The notes beneath the pieces are model-generated. The model saw only the letters and a program-made list of their open reading frames with translations. It searched no databases and was not told the origin of the DNA. The position numbers and the translations under genes were made by a program. This document shows, piece after piece, positions 46,641 to 58,942 of a stretch of DNA of 64,000 bases; position 1 is the stretch's first letter; every line of letters starts with the position of its first letter. Source of the DNA: Euptelea pleiosperma (lineage: Eukaryota; Streptophyta; Magnoliopsida; Ranunculales; Eupteleaceae); contig CM068549.1 of assembly GCA_035048495.1 (NCBI GenBank), forward strand, positions 19,067,103 to 19,131,102. The letters are read 5' to 3'.

Positions 46641-47652
46641 CGATGCGATACTTATCTTTTTGGACCTTTAAATGAAGCATTATTATTATGTCATTGCCAT
46701 ATTCTGTCATAAATAGTTGTGTATCTAGATTGTCCAAATATTACACATCCCTTGAATCGGCAAATGTCTAAGATTATCTCCAATAGGGTGTCTCAATCTT
46801 CATATTTGATGAAGTTTTTGAAAAATCCAGCTCCAACCAAGCTCTATATCTAGCTTCAAATTTGAAGTTGGGATTTATATCTCTATTCTTGGCTTCAAAT
46901 ATAGAGACCAACTTTCTAACTTCTTAATTCCCATTTTTATCCTTTTTATGACTTTTCGAAAAACTTTGATACCTTTTTTGAAAAAATTTGATATCATTTG
47001 TACCCTTTTGAAAAGCATCTACTTTTTACCAATAATTTTTAAATTCCTTTTGTGTCCTATTTTAAAAACTTTTAAAATCTACCTTTCATGTCCATTTTGA
47101 AAAAGATGCTTTTTTGAAGTCTGGGCTGATTCAAATTCAACACTTTTTGAATATGAACTCAAAAGAAAGGAAATAAGCAAAGTCTAAAAATAAATAAAAA
47201 ACTATAGAGAAAACAAAATCCTAAACAAAACTACTCATCATCAATTCTCGAAGATATGAAATAAAAAGGCAAGAGTAATGATATAAGAGTACACAACTCT
47301 CAAGGGAATAGACATGGTACGGTACCCTTCAGATTTGGATCATAGGTACCACCTCGAGGAAGCTCGGTCACAGTATAGCAACTATCCCTATTTTTATCTC
47401 CCCCCATGACAGTTCTTCTAAACTTATTAAAAAGGTCGCGATCATATTCTGAAAATGTATATTATGTTCTTATGGTCGTAAATTTGACTAATGCTCAAGA
47501 TGTTTCCCTCAACACCTTCAAAAAAGAGCACTTCGCCAAGTATAGAAATACCGTTTGCTTTAATAATTCTCTTTTCCGTGATACGTCAACGAATGTCATC
47601 GACAAACGTTATCGTATTCTGTCTTAGGATTTCTTCAAAAGTACTAAACATA
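46641..47652. other. Non-genic spacer
   Basis: AT-rich sequence with no recognised element or reading frame. Confidence 0.5.
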
Positions 47653-47660
47653 CACTGTGC

Positions 47661-48024
47661 TAGGACTGGCAATGGATCGGATCAAACCCGAAATCCAATC
47701 CAAAAAAATTGGGTTCGAAACTTTATTTTTTGGTATCGAATTGGTACCGGATCACAGATTGTCGATCGGATAAGAACCGGATCGACCTTGTTCCGATCCA
47801 ATATAGACCCGATATCTATACTATATAAAATATATATTATATAGATATATATTTAATTGCATAGAAGTGTTTAAATATATATTATTTAAATATATGCCCA
47901 ATGGAATTATGAATGTATATAATATATATACATATGGGATCGGATCCGGATCGATTGGATTTCTTATCGGATCAGTACCAAATCAATACCAATCCAACTC
48001 GAACCCGATCCATTGTCAGCCCTC
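47661..48024. mobile_element. hAT-type MITE inside the copia relic
   Basis: The ends taggactggcaatggatc and gatccattgtcagccctc are inverted repeats. The flanking octamers cactgtgc (47653-47660) and ctctgtgc (48025-48032) match at 7 of 8 positions. The interior is built from GATCGGAT / GGATCGG-like units and an AT-rich centre. It belongs with the elements at 13086-13516 and 61539-61931 in structure, though the end sequence differs. Confidence 0.65.
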
Positions 48025-48032
48025 CTCTGTGC

Positions 48033-48310
48033 CCAGTGATATGTCTAGAATAACCACTACCTAGTAGCCATGTGCTACCTTTAGATATAATCATTTTGGC
48101 GGTGTTGACATTGTACCTCAATTCTTCTTTTCTCACCCAAACAGATTTGACTTTAGGCATCACGGGTGGTATAGGAGTAATAATTTTCTTTTTTCTTCCT
48201 CCTCTTTTGTTGAGTCCCCTAACTCTGAGTGCTCATTTGTTTCCTAAGGTTTGCAATTTCTTTACTCAAAGCTTCAGACGTTTTGAAAATGACTTCCATT
48301 TTGTAAAGTA
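48033..48310 (-). pseudogene. Ty1/copia gag-pol fragment
   Basis: The minus strand reads KSVWVRKEELRYNVNTAKM, then GSTWLLGSGYSRHITGHR. The second part is the protease active-site region of copia polyproteins, where W..DSGCS.HMTG is usual; here the catalytic Asp is replaced by Gly. Only this junction between gag and protease survives, with stops upstream. The hAT-type MITE at 47661 cuts off its downstream part. Confidence 0.65.
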
Positions 48311-48374
48311 GATTCACCTAGTTTCCACTCAAGTTGTTAGACCTAACAGAGTGTTAACCTACTTTGATACCAAT

Positions 48375-49850
48375 TGAAAAACATAGGTTAATGATATTCA
48401 TAGGACCTAAAAGGGGATGAATAGGTCTGATTCAAATTAATTAACACAAATCAAGAAATATATTCAAATCTATTCGGTCACTGATCTAGGATCTATCGCC
48501 TGCAATTTTTAAGCAGAAGCAAATAGATTGGTCTAACTAGATTTAATCTAAATCATTAAAAGTATATTTTTCATAAATTTGTTCAGCCAATAACATAATA
48601 AAATAAATCAAGCAATAGACACATGGTTTTTACAAGAAAAATCCAATCGAAAAAACTTCATGACTACATCCAATCAAAATCACAACACTAATAGAAAACA
48701 TAGATACAGAACTAAATCTAACTCCACACGAGCTCCAGTCGTTGATTTACCACGTTGCCTTATATCACACTCTGAACCACACGAAATGCCATCAGGGTTT
48801 TATTCCAAATCCAATCTGAAAGCACACAGAATCACAGCCAACTCGATCTACATACGAGTTCACGCCGAATCCATATGGCAAGGTAACTAACAAAGAAGAT
48901 AATAAAACAAACTGATGTATTTAATCTTTCATGGAAGAAATAGATTCAACCATTAAAAGATCAACACTCTCATTCACTCAAGGTCAAAAGAATAGGACTT
49001 ACTTTAACAAGATCTTGAACATCCAAGAGCAAAAAATCAAGATTTCATCAACAATGGTGGCTCTTAGATAATTAGGGCTTCTTGGGAGCTTCTCTATGCT
49101 TTAGATTGGGTTATATGACTTAGGTTTTCAACCTAAAATGTTATATTTGTTGTAAAGACCTTATAAAAACAGCAAGAGTTGGAGAGCAATTAGCTTTCAG
49201 AGTTTAAAAAATATTTCCTATGTCCGTCCAATAATCTATTGGGCAACAACCAAAATAATTTTGGTTATATCCGGGCAAGTCCAGATTGGACTCAAGTCCA
49301 ATCGATTTTCAATCTATTGGACTCTCCAAAATTAGGGCAAATGCCCCTGCAATCCCCTGAAACCTTTCTTTTGCAATAGTAACTTATTTCTAAGTGTTTA
49401 AAGGTTCTACCACCTATATTCTATGGCCTCTAAGTCACTTACTAACCTAATGGTGTGTTGATCAATTGAAACTTTGAATCTTCTGATGAGCTTTAAATCT
49501 TTTGGTAGTCTTCAATGGTGAACAATAACCACAACCACTAGACTCCTAGTTACCCACACACTAGGAAGGTTACAAACAAATATTTTGTCGTACGGCCAAC
49601 ACTAAAATCTAGACCTTACAATCTTAACGTGGGTTTTGGTTGTAATTGCTGAAACTTAATTGAAAAATCTACAATTAAAGCTATTTGCTTTTATAATTAA
49701 CAATCTAAATCGAAAAGAAGATGAAAATAGACTGCATCAAAAAGGAACAACTCTCCAATACTGAATAAACAATTCTAAAATAAACTAAGGTTTTTTAGTG
49801 AATTTTTAACTATTTCCATGAGAGTTTTATGGGTTCACCCTCCTGTAAAC
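48375..49850 (-). mobile_element. Candidate copia LTR and primer-binding site
   Basis: Plus-strand 'tactttgatacca' (48359-48371) is the antisense of TGGTATCAAAGTA, close to the initiator-tRNA-Met primer site TGGTATCAGAG used by plant copia elements. An LTR start 'tgaaaaacat' follows at 48375. Orientation agrees with the minus-strand gag-pol fragment to its left. The far end was not located, so the right limit is approximate, and no second LTR was seen. Confidence 0.35.
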
Positions 49851-50089
49851 ATCTGAATTAAAGAATAGGAAAAAAGAACAAAGAAAGAAAAAAGAGAACC
49901 ATTAACCCATCAATTAAAACAAAAGTCGGCCAAAACCCACACATGTTTGTGTTTCAAAGTTGAAGAAAGGGGTAGTTTGGTCTTTCCAAAAAAATTATGT
50001 CAGTCAATTTGAGTCAACTATAGACAACAAAGGAGGACTAAGTCAGCTTTTTTAAATTGTGGGGGGTATGTCAAATTTTAAAGAAAACA

Positions 50090-50131
50090 TGTGTGTGTGT
50101 GTGTGTGTGTGGGGGGGTGGGGGGGTGTGTG
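50090..50131. repeat. (GT)n / G-run microsatellite
   Basis: About ten gt units are followed by two runs of seven G separated by a T, then gtgtgtg. The G runs could form quadruplex-like structure. Confidence 0.85.
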
Positions 50132-50452
50132 CTTAGTGGGCATAGAGATACGTAGGTGTAGAGAAAACAATTAAAATTTTAAAGTGGGTGAAAAGAGCCC
50201 ATGGGTGTAGAGGTGAAAAACGAGGGTCCAAATATCTCGTCCCTAAAAATAACATGTACATTGCATATATCAGAAATAGATCTAATCGTGTGGTTGTAGC
50301 AACTGATCTACATTCTATATGGTTGCCTTGAAAAAGTTTTCTAGAAATGTATTTTGCATATAATTGGCATTAAACGTTTTCTATATCAACACTTTTTAAC
50401 ATACAAATCCATTCTGTAAAACTCTGTTGATCACCATTCAGAGCCTTAAATT

Positions 50453-50760
50453 AAGGGCATGTTTGATTGCTCGGAAAATTTTCCAGAGAAAGTACATCTG
50501 GGAGAGCGCCTTAAATGGCTGTTTGAAAAAATGGCGAAGGCATTTTTCAATTATATGAGAAAATCAAAGGCCTATTTTCATGTGGAAATGAAAATTCTTA
50601 CCTATGTGTCCCAGAAATGAATTCCGGGCTTGGATGGGTAAGAGCAACAGAGAGGAAGGTAAGAGCTCTTTGCAAATGTAATGGCTAATCTAACAATGAT
50701 AAGTTGTGTTTTCCCAAGGAAAATGCATTTTTCCCACTTGACAACCAAACACGACATAAA
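50453..50760. mobile_element. Possible Tourist-like MITE
   Basis: The left end 'gggcatgtttgattgctcgg' and right end 'gacaaccaaacacgac' are imperfect inverted repeats of the GG..TGTTTGGTTG type. Left flank taa and right flank ataa may be a TAA duplication. The match is imperfect. Confidence 0.35.
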
Positions 50761-51113
50761 ACACAATGCTCAAAGACTCCCATCAATCTTTGATGTCCTT
50801 TAAATTGACCAATTATAGCCCTTTGATCTAATGAAATTTTTTAGGCTGCTCATAATATGTGACGAAGGATGCAACAATTTGCACTCTACCTACACAAAAT
50901 CACATTGATCCTTGATCTTCAATTGATGAACCATCTGTTGACTTCTCTCGCCTAACAAAGGGTTCTTGATCGGTTGATAAGTGCTTGATTTTGATCTATG
51001 GCCCATAAAATGAGTACTAGAGTAAGTTTCTCCATAGAAGTTTCATGCTCTTTCAAATACCAAAGACAAATCCTATTTCTTACTTCAGTCAAGGAGAGGT
51101 TTTGAGCCTGTCA

Positions 51114-51500
51114 AAAACTTCTGTCACAAGATGCTGTGACCGAAGCGGGTCACAACCCACAATGCGAGCTATGTGGCACACCATTAGAGAGTTCTGACTG
51201 TTTGGATGTTTGGCCAGTCTCTCGGTGGACCTGCAAACTAAAAATCAGCCTGATTAGTGATTTACAACCTTTGGATCTTTGCACCCAAATAACACTCAAA
51301 TTCCTACGGTTAAAATCAACCCAAGAAAATAACTTCAATCCAATGCTTAGAAATCACTAATCATGCTGATTTTTGGTTTCCAGGTCCACCGAGGGACTGG
51401 CTAAACATCCATACGGTCAGCGCCCTATAATAGTGTGCCACGTGGGTCATATTGTAAGTTGTGACCGGCTTTGGTCACAACATCTTGTGACAGAAGTTTT
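51114..51500. repeat. F1 foldback MITE, best-preserved copy
   Basis: Inverted ends 'aaaacttctgtcacaagatg' and 'catcttgtgacagaagtttt' are perfect over 20 bases. They continue inward as 'gtgaccgaag' / 'ctttggtcac', then 'atgtggcacac' / 'gtgtgccacgt', then the arms 'cagcctgattagtgatttac' and 'agaaatcactaatcatgctg'. It is about 387 bp and can fold into one long hairpin. It defines the outer ends that most other F1 copies have lost. Confidence 0.82.
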
Positions 51501-51501
51501 A

Positions 51502-51892
51502 GGGGGTGTTTGGATTGCCATTTTTAGACACGAAAAAGTCTTTTTTTCAAAATAATAGATTGTTTGGATGACTTTAAAAACTATTTATTCCATAAAAATA
51601 TATTTTTTAAGCTAAAAAGTCTTTTTATAAAAAATAGACGAAACCTGTTTTTGAAGTAAAAAGACTTTTTAAAATTTTGCGCGCTCAATGACCATAATAA
51701 ACAAGGAAACCGTTTTTGGTAGAAGCTCCTTTCCAAAAATTAAAGACATTATATTGGTGGGGCCAACTAAAAGAAGATAAAGACATTTTGCATTAATGAT
51801 GAACCAAATGACATTTTTAAGAAAAACATATTTTCAGAAAAGTCATTTTTTTAGAGTAAATTCTTTGAAAAATGGCGATCCAAACACCCCCC
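51502..51892. mobile_element. TIR MITE, GGGGGTGTTTGGAT ends
   Basis: The left end GGGGGTGTTTGGATTGCCAT and the right end ATGGCGATCCAAACACCCCC are inverted repeats with one mismatch. The interior repeats 'aaaaagtctttttt' and 'ctttttaaa' motifs. It abuts the F1 element at 51500 directly. No clear target duplication was found. Confidence 0.65.
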
Positions 51893-52719
51893 TTCATCTC
51901 TATCTCTCTCGTAAGCAAAAACATGAACAATTTTGTAAAAAGACATGGGTAATTTGGTCATTATATCCGTCTTAACCGCTCGCAATCCCGTGACACCGAT
52001 GAAGAATCTAAAATGATTAAAAAAGGAAAATGTTGGTATCGTCTACAGGACGACATTCTTCTTAGATCCAAATCTTTTGATGGTCCTCATAACGCGGATC
52101 TCGAGGACCAGACAATCCGAATCCCTCCTTTCTTCTCACCTTCAACATGGATTCTTCCTTGTTCTTCGAAATTACAGTGTGTCAAAAATAAAAATCTCGA
52201 ATTCCACTTTTTCTATATAATTATTTGATCCTTTTTATTTTTCTCTTTTAAAAGTCCCAAGAAACTTGGAGTTCACGAAAATGGTGGTGCCCACCCAATT
52301 TTGATTTGATTTTTGAAGTTTTTCTTGGCGTTTACGTTATTAATTGACGAAATCCTTACAAAAGTACAAAAATTGTCGGTTTTCATTCCATCTCCGCATA
52401 AACAGAAAACGCCATTTAAAAAAAAAAAACGCGTTCTTGAAGAAGAATCTCGCCTGGATTTTCTGTAATTCGGCCTTTAATGTGGAGAATCCGTCTTCCA
52501 GATAAGTTTCCTAATCAGGTCTTGCGATTATTTCCGGAAACTCATTTGGGTATTAGGGTTTCGAAGATTTAGGGTTTTGTGGGGGTAGATTTTGTCTCCT
52601 TCAGAGTAGCTCGGTCTCGACAGACAGACGAGAAACCGAACTTCTTTGGATTGTTTTTGCTTGTTGTAGGAAGTAAAAGCTTTTTCTTTTCTTTTCAAAT
52701 TTTGGTTCCGGGATTTGCA
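51893..52719. other. Upstream region and 5' leader of the TPR-PB1 gene
   Basis: A pyrimidine-rich stretch and poly-A run at about 52420 precede the coding start. The frame is open upstream to a GTG at 52579, but the first ATG in frame is 52720, preceded by 'ggatttgca'. No obvious TATA box was located. Confidence 0.4.
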
Positions 52720-54908
52720 ATGGGGAAGCCTTGTGGGAAGAAGAAGAAGAAGACTGTTGGAGGGAAATCTGGCGATGTGAAAATGAAGCAGAGCAAATCC
52801 GGAGAGCCAAACCCGAAAGCATTCGATAAGGACATGGCTATCTTTATCGCGATGTCTCAGGAATTGAAGGAGGAGGGGAACAAGTCATTTCAGAAGAGGG
52901 ATCATGAAGGAGCCATGTTAAAGTATGAGAAAGCTCTCAAGTTGCTTCCGAGAAACCACATAGACGTAGCCTACCTCCGGAGTAACATGGCTGCTTGTTA
53001 TATGCAGATGGGTCTTGGCGAGTATCCAAGGGCAATCAATGAGTGCAATTTGGCTCTAGAAGTCTCTCCCAAGTACAGTAAAGCCCTCTTGAAGAGGGCG
53101 AGGTGTTATGAAGCTCTGAATAAGCCTGAGTTGGCCTTGAGAGATGTTGATTTGGTTCTGAACGCGGAGCCGAATAATCTCACCGCATTGGAGATTGCGG
53201 AAAGGGTGAAAAAGGCACTTGAGAAAATGGGTATCAAGGTGGAGGAAAAAGGGATTATTTCGGCTCCCGAGTACATTGAACTTCCTTGTGCTTCACCTCC
53301 ATGCAAAATAGCGAAAGAGAAAACAAGGAAGAAGAAGAGCAACAAAGCTATTGAGGAGAAGAAAGTCGAGGATAAGGTGGTTGTGGAGGAGAATGTTAGT
53401 AAAGTTAATGAAGAAGAAACAACAAGAACTGTGAAATTGTTGTTTGGGGAAGATATAAGGTGGGCCCAGGTACCAGCTGATTGTAGCATTCAGCAGCTGA
53501 GGGAAATAGTTCAAGATCGGTTTCCGAGCTTGAAGGCTGTTTTTATAAAATACAGGGATCAAGAAGGTGACTTGGTAACTATCACCTCTACCGAAGAGCT
53601 GAGATGGGCTGAAGCATCTGCTGAGCCACAGGGTTCTGTCAGGTTGTACATCGTAGAAGTTAATCCCAGGCAAGAGCCATTATTTGAGGGTGTAAAGAAT
53701 GGGGAAGAGGTGCAAAAGGTCGAGATAAACCAACATAATGTCTCCGAAAATGGGAATGCAAGACAAGGTGGGGAAACGGAAAGGGATCGTCTTATATTGA
53801 TGACTGGATTGTCCAATTTGCTCGGTTGTTCAAGAATCATGTCGGGTTTAATTCTGATGCGTATTTGGATCTTCATGAGATTGGGATAAAGCTCTACTCA
53901 GAAGCTATGGAGGACACTATAATGAGCGAAGAAGCTCAAGACCTTTTTGAGATTGCAGCAGAGAAGTTCCAAGAGATGGCGGCTCTAGCCTTGTTCAACT
54001 GGGGAAATGTTCATATGTCCAGGGCAAGAAAGAGGGTGGTCTTCACAGAAGATGCTTCCAGAGAATCCGTACTTGCACAAGTTAAAACTGCATATGAGTG
54101 GGCGCAAAAGGAATACTTGAAAGCGAGGAAGAGATATGAAGAAGCTCTAGAAATCAAACCAGACTTCTATGAAGCCCTTCTTGCACTGGGGCAACAGCAG
54201 TTCGAGCATGCGAAACTTTCATGGTATTATGCAATTGGGAGCAAGGTTGATTTGGAGACATGGCCTTCTTCAGAGGTTCTCCAGCTTTTCAACAATGCTG
54301 AGGATAACATGGAAAAGGGCACACAAATGTGGGAGGAGATGGAGGAGGAGCGTCTGAGCGAACTCTCTAAACATGACAAGGTTAAGACCCAGTTGCAGAA
54401 AATGCGGTTGGATGGACTATCTAAAGATATATCGGAAGGTAAAGCTGCAGAGCAGTCCTCAAACATGAGGTCTCAGATCAACCTCTTATGGGGTACCATT
54501 CTCTATGAGCGATCTATTGTGGAATTCAAATTAGGGCTTCCGGTCTGGAAAGAATGTTTGGAGGTCGCGGTTGAAAAATTCGAACTTGCTGGAGCTTCTC
54601 CAACAGACATAGCTGTTATGATAAAAAATCATTGTGCCAATCAAACAGCGGTTGAAGGTAAGATATGAAGACCCATTGACACAAAAAAGTAGCACATCAG
54701 AATAGTTATTCTATATTTAAAGCTCTTAGAAAGCTTTTGACGATATTGCAATTTTACAGGGCTAGGTTTCAAAATCGATGAGATAGTACAGGCATGGAAT
54801 GAGATGTATGATGCTAAAAGGTGGCAGAATGGAGTTCCATCTTTTCGGCTGGAACCATTATTTCGACGTCAGGTTCCAAAACTGCATCATATCCTGGAGC
54901 ACATGTGA
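52720..54908 (+). CDS. TPR-PB1 protein, plant Phox/CLMP1 family, with apparent 1-base frameshift
   Basis: A cochaperone-type protein: N-terminal TPR clamp plus PB1 domain, then a second helical repeat region. Start ATG 52720 ([11 protein letters not shown]). The TPR region is residues about 47-170 ([32 protein letters not shown] carry the clamp Asn/Lys/Arg positions). A Lys/Glu-rich linker spans about 199-233, and PB1 about 236-315 ([26 protein letters not shown]). After residue about 352 the frame must shift at GGGGAAAC (53770-53777): a missing A would restore [20 protein letters not shown]. The downstream frame runs to the donor after 54657, intron 54658-54759, last exon 54760-54908. Full length would be about 695 residues. 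Arabidopsis relatives (Phox1-4; CLMP1 acts in chloroplast positioning) bind HSP70/90 tails. The shift is either a sequencing error or a recent null allele; the rest is fully conserved. Confidence 0.88.
54658..54759 (+). other. Intron of the TPR-PB1 gene
   Basis: Donor gtaagatatg and acceptor attttacag give a 102-base phase-1 intron. Joining restores [20 protein letters not shown], the conserved C-terminus of the family, and the gene ends at TGA 54906-54908. Confidence 0.85.
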
Positions 54909-57900
54909 GGTGTGTCTTTGAATTATCAGGATTGGCATTTATTAGAACATAGAAGACTTATGTTTACTGCTCTATTGTCTAGAAACAGCACCGGTTGCTG
55001 ACTGAGTTAGGTAATTCCTATGCCCATAAGTTTGTTTGAGGATATAATAGTTGCCTCCTGTAATGATTTTACGTATACCTTTTCATATTGACTGTTGCCA
55101 TTATATAAAAACCAAGGACCTTGAATTATGACACTTGCTACTAGCAATTTAGGTAATTCAAACTTTCGACTCGGCAGTTTTTTCATCGTTTGTACCTTCT
55201 TATATCCCTCCTCAATTGCAATGGATATGATACTTTAGGATCTGCTAATATTTACTTCACTTCCGTCTGATGTTCCCTCTCAGAGCCATTTGTTGCCGTA
55301 CACATATTGCTCAATGAATGTACTCTTAGTTGCACTAAAGTGGAATGGCAGTGATTGTGGGTTCAGGAGCACGAGCAGGGTAGTGGTAGCTATAAAATAA
55401 GTTAGGTGAGGGGAGCGGCTAGGAAGTGTCTGTATCATATTATATGAAATAATAAAAATATATGTTTCTATTATGGATTTTTTTTGTAATAATTATATAA
55501 ATACAAATATAGGTGAAGCAGTTGAGAAGCTTCAATAGGGCCTTCTTTTGGGTAGGAAATATCATCTCTTGGATTGGAAAGAGCTGTGTAAGTCAAAGGA
55601 AAGTTGAATTAAACATGATAAGTTGAATGAATTTCTTGGGTTGATCGATTCTTAATGACTGCATAACATATCCTATATTAAACCTAATGAAGCAATAGCA
55701 CGTCTACTGATCATTGCTTTCGAAACATCAAAGTATGATTCAATTCAATTTCATAAGTTCGATCCGACTTCTTGTTCCTCTTTTACTGAAATAGAAACAA
55801 TAACTGACAAGGGACAGAAAAACTAACAAGAGGCATGTAAGAGACACCAACTGGTGAAACAAAAATTTCAAATGGAAGAGCATGAAACAGGACAGAAAAT
55901 TTAAAGGTTCCATGGGAAGACTAATTGTGATAAATGAAAGCATAAAATATCACACAAGATAAGGAGTACTTTTTGTATGCATTATGAGGAAAATTTAGAT
56001 CCCACAACCATGTTTTCCTATGCCGTAAGTATGAACAAGTGTAAGTGTTCAATCTTTGAGATAAGTGATGCCTTTGATCATTTGATTTGAGCATCCGAAG
56101 GTGTTCAAGCAAGTTTGTTTACTAAACAAGGAATTTGCACGCTGTTTAGCACACTTTCTTTGACAACAAAATTAACAGGGTAAAGCAGAAAGAGTTCCAG
56201 ATCATTCCCTATTTCGATAAATCAGTAAACTATATAGTGGAAAGAAAGGCTTAAGAGATATTCAAACTTTACAGATGCATAGCTCTTTACATAAATACAC
56301 TATTTGTGGGCAAAACACCAAATATTTTTCCCTATTCCAAAGATAAAGACTAGGAAGGACAAAACCAGAAATGAGCACATTTGAGGGAATCTAGGAGTAC
56401 CCCCAGTGAGGGATAGAAGTATGGAAAATTGATTAAGATGGTTTGGGCATGTACAACAAAGATCAATGAAGACACCAGTTAGGAACTCTTTGGTGCAAAT
56501 TGAAGGCTTTAAAACTTAAAAGGATGTAAGGAAGGCCGAAAAGGATGTGAATTGAGGTAAGAAATGATCTAAAGACACAAGCTATTACAAAAGATATGGC
56601 TCCACATGGGCTGTGGGAGATAAGTGAGGCTAAGGATGGAAATTTTTTTCTAAGGATAATCAAGATTGCAAGGATATTTCTCTAACCAATATCTGGTAGT
56701 AATTGTCATCCTATTGCAGCTTTTGCTTGTATGGTACTAAAAAGACAGCTAAAATGTCTCCTGCTTTTTAGGACATCTCAAAAAGGAATGTTGCATGTAC
56801 CTTGGAGGCAGGAGCTAGTCCTTTCTTCACCAATTCAAAGGATGTTCCCTCCAGCTTGATCATGAATTAGTTTTGCTCCTGGTCTTTATAACCAGTAAAC
56901 TTCCATTTAAATCAATAGCAGTTGGGAGTTAAATAATTTGTATCAATGCTTTGGGACTTAATATTACATAATTTCTTTTCGTAGTTGATTGTTTCTGTTT
57001 ATTGTTCCATTCTTTTTCTATTTTTCTGATAAGTTATCTCTAGTTCTATTCTTATTTCAAATTACTTGCTACTTCCTGACCTAAATCTTTCAGTATTAAT
57101 TTCATCTTCAGCATGTGTGGCTGGTTGATATACATTTTCTTTGGTTATATCTGCAGATTACTGGCTGTTATGTTCGGCTTCTGTTTTGGGCTCCTAGAAA
57201 CAAAAAAGAGAAAGTGAAGTGTTGGTCTTGGAATGGAGTTTTCTGTTTTTAATCTGAGGAGCCATTTATATCAGTTATTCTTTACTTGGGGGACAAGAAT
57301 CTCCTGTCACAAGTACCATATCAAAAAATATAAAATTCTTTTTGTTATTTTCTGCGTGTGCACCCCTCAGTTTCAAATTTTTTCAGATAGTGGAAGATTG
57401 GATTTTTAATTTATTCTTAAAATAATACCTGTAATGATATATGGTTTGTTTGTCTTTGAGGTTTGTAATTTATTAATATACTCTCAGCATGTTCATTTGT
57501 AATTTTGTGAATTTTATGGAGAGTATTAGTTTGTATTTATTTTCTTTAATTATCTTTCGTCGTCATCATACAAACTATATATGGCCGGCTGCACAAATCC
57601 TGTTCCTCCATTCAATTATATATGTCTTTTTCTAAGACAAGTTTCTTGAAATCTTCTCTCAGAAGTCAATACCCCTCGATCTTTTAGAACTTTCAACCTG
57701 CACATTACTTCTTTTATATCTTAGTCATTTTCCTCTATTTGAATGTCCATATGAACACATCAACAGAAGCTTTCTTCTCTTGAATCCCTTATGGCAGGTT
57801 CTGATAACTGGATTAATTCAAATATTCTTATGGAGAGCCTTAAAATGAAGAACACCCTTTTTCCTTTCTGTACAGATTAATATACTATAGTTGCTCTGAA

Positions 57901-58399
57901 CTCCTCAAGAAACTGTAAGAAGTCCACTTTTATTAGTTTGTGTGCTCCTTTCAATAGGTATTGGCATTCATAAATGTAGCAAATTTTGGTCACAGCCCAC
58001 AGATCAACAACCAAACAAGTTTGGAATCTTTGTTTTGGTTCTTTACAGTTTACACTAGTTTAGACGACTCTGAACAAACCCCAATTCATAGTAATCAGTA
58101 AATCTAAAGATTGTCAGTTTGCATTGTTCATCAAATATCTCATTTTACACGGATTGCAATCGACCACTGATTTTAAAAGAAAACAACAGCTTTCTTAGTA
58201 CCCTGTTTGTGGTAAATTTCAAATCAATATTCTCTACATTCAACACAAAAGTCCAAAAAGAAGAAGGCATCTCCATTTTTCTGGGATGGATCAGCATTCC
58301 TAACCTTGTTGGTATGGCTTTATGCACCAGCACCACTGTCATGTCTAGTAGCTCTTATCATCTCATGACAAAATCTGCATTTTTTTGGTCATTGTTGTG
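54909..58399. other. 3' flank and long non-genic stretch
   Basis: It presumably starts with the TPR-PB1 3' UTR. No conserved reading frame, transposon end or F1/F2 repeat was recognised. It is the least repeat-marked part of the window and may hold old, unrecognisable elements. Confidence 0.45.
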
Positions 58400-58708
58400 A
58401 ACTTGTGATGTTAACAGACAGTTTAGATCTCTCAGAACTGAAACCTTCAGCACAAGACATCCCGAGGGTCATGTTGAAAATTAAAGCCTTTCTGTATCTT
58501 TGGTCCTCTATTTCGGCGGAGTTTCGTGGTTGTCTGTTTGATGCTTTTGTGTTTAGATGGGAAGAGATGCTTCGAGGATCCCTCCCCAGTTAGTTGGTGT
58601 TTCTTGGTTTGGCTTGGGGGTATCTCGCCTTGAGATCCCCGTTGTATCTTTGTTTTGGGTTCTTCCCTCTTTAATATCAAATTCACTTTATCAAAAATAA
58701 ATAAAAAA
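58400..58708 (+). mobile_element. LINE 3' tail (plus strand)
   Basis: One frame reads VMLKIKAFLYLWSSISAEF, then LFDAFVFRWEEMLRG. This parallels LINE-C's end (SIKAILYNWGSIFEE..VFFSDTVFKMDQIL). After the stop comes a 3' UTR with 'tttgggttcttccctcttta' and an A-rich tail 'aaaaataaataaaaaa'. Everything upstream is truncated. Target duplication not identified. Confidence 0.65.
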
Positions 58709-58942
58709 TGACTTATGCTTCGAACCTGAGTGTTTAGATTTCTGGCACCTGAATTTCCCTACACCGAATTGTCTGATATGAGAACAGTTGTATTGGAGTA
58801 ATGAACTTGTTTCAAGCTAGTTAGGAGACCACTTTCCAGGGTCGTTTGGGTGCATAAAACGGAAGTGCTAGGCAGGGTCGTCTCGATGCAAGTTGAGGCC
58901 TAAGGCGAAAACTCCATATGAGGCCTTTTTATATTCAGGATC
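58709..58942. other. Short non-genic spacer
   Basis: It contains 'gggtcgtctcgatgcaagtt' text whose counterpart appears inverted near 59760-59800 ('gagacggtcct'), so the F3 and F1 elements that follow may sit inside a larger inverted-repeat element. Confidence 0.35.

Noticed and set aside
53826..54668. A second gene downstream of a TPR gene
   Set aside because: It is the continuation of the same Phox/CLMP1-type protein in a shifted frame; the family has both parts in one chain.
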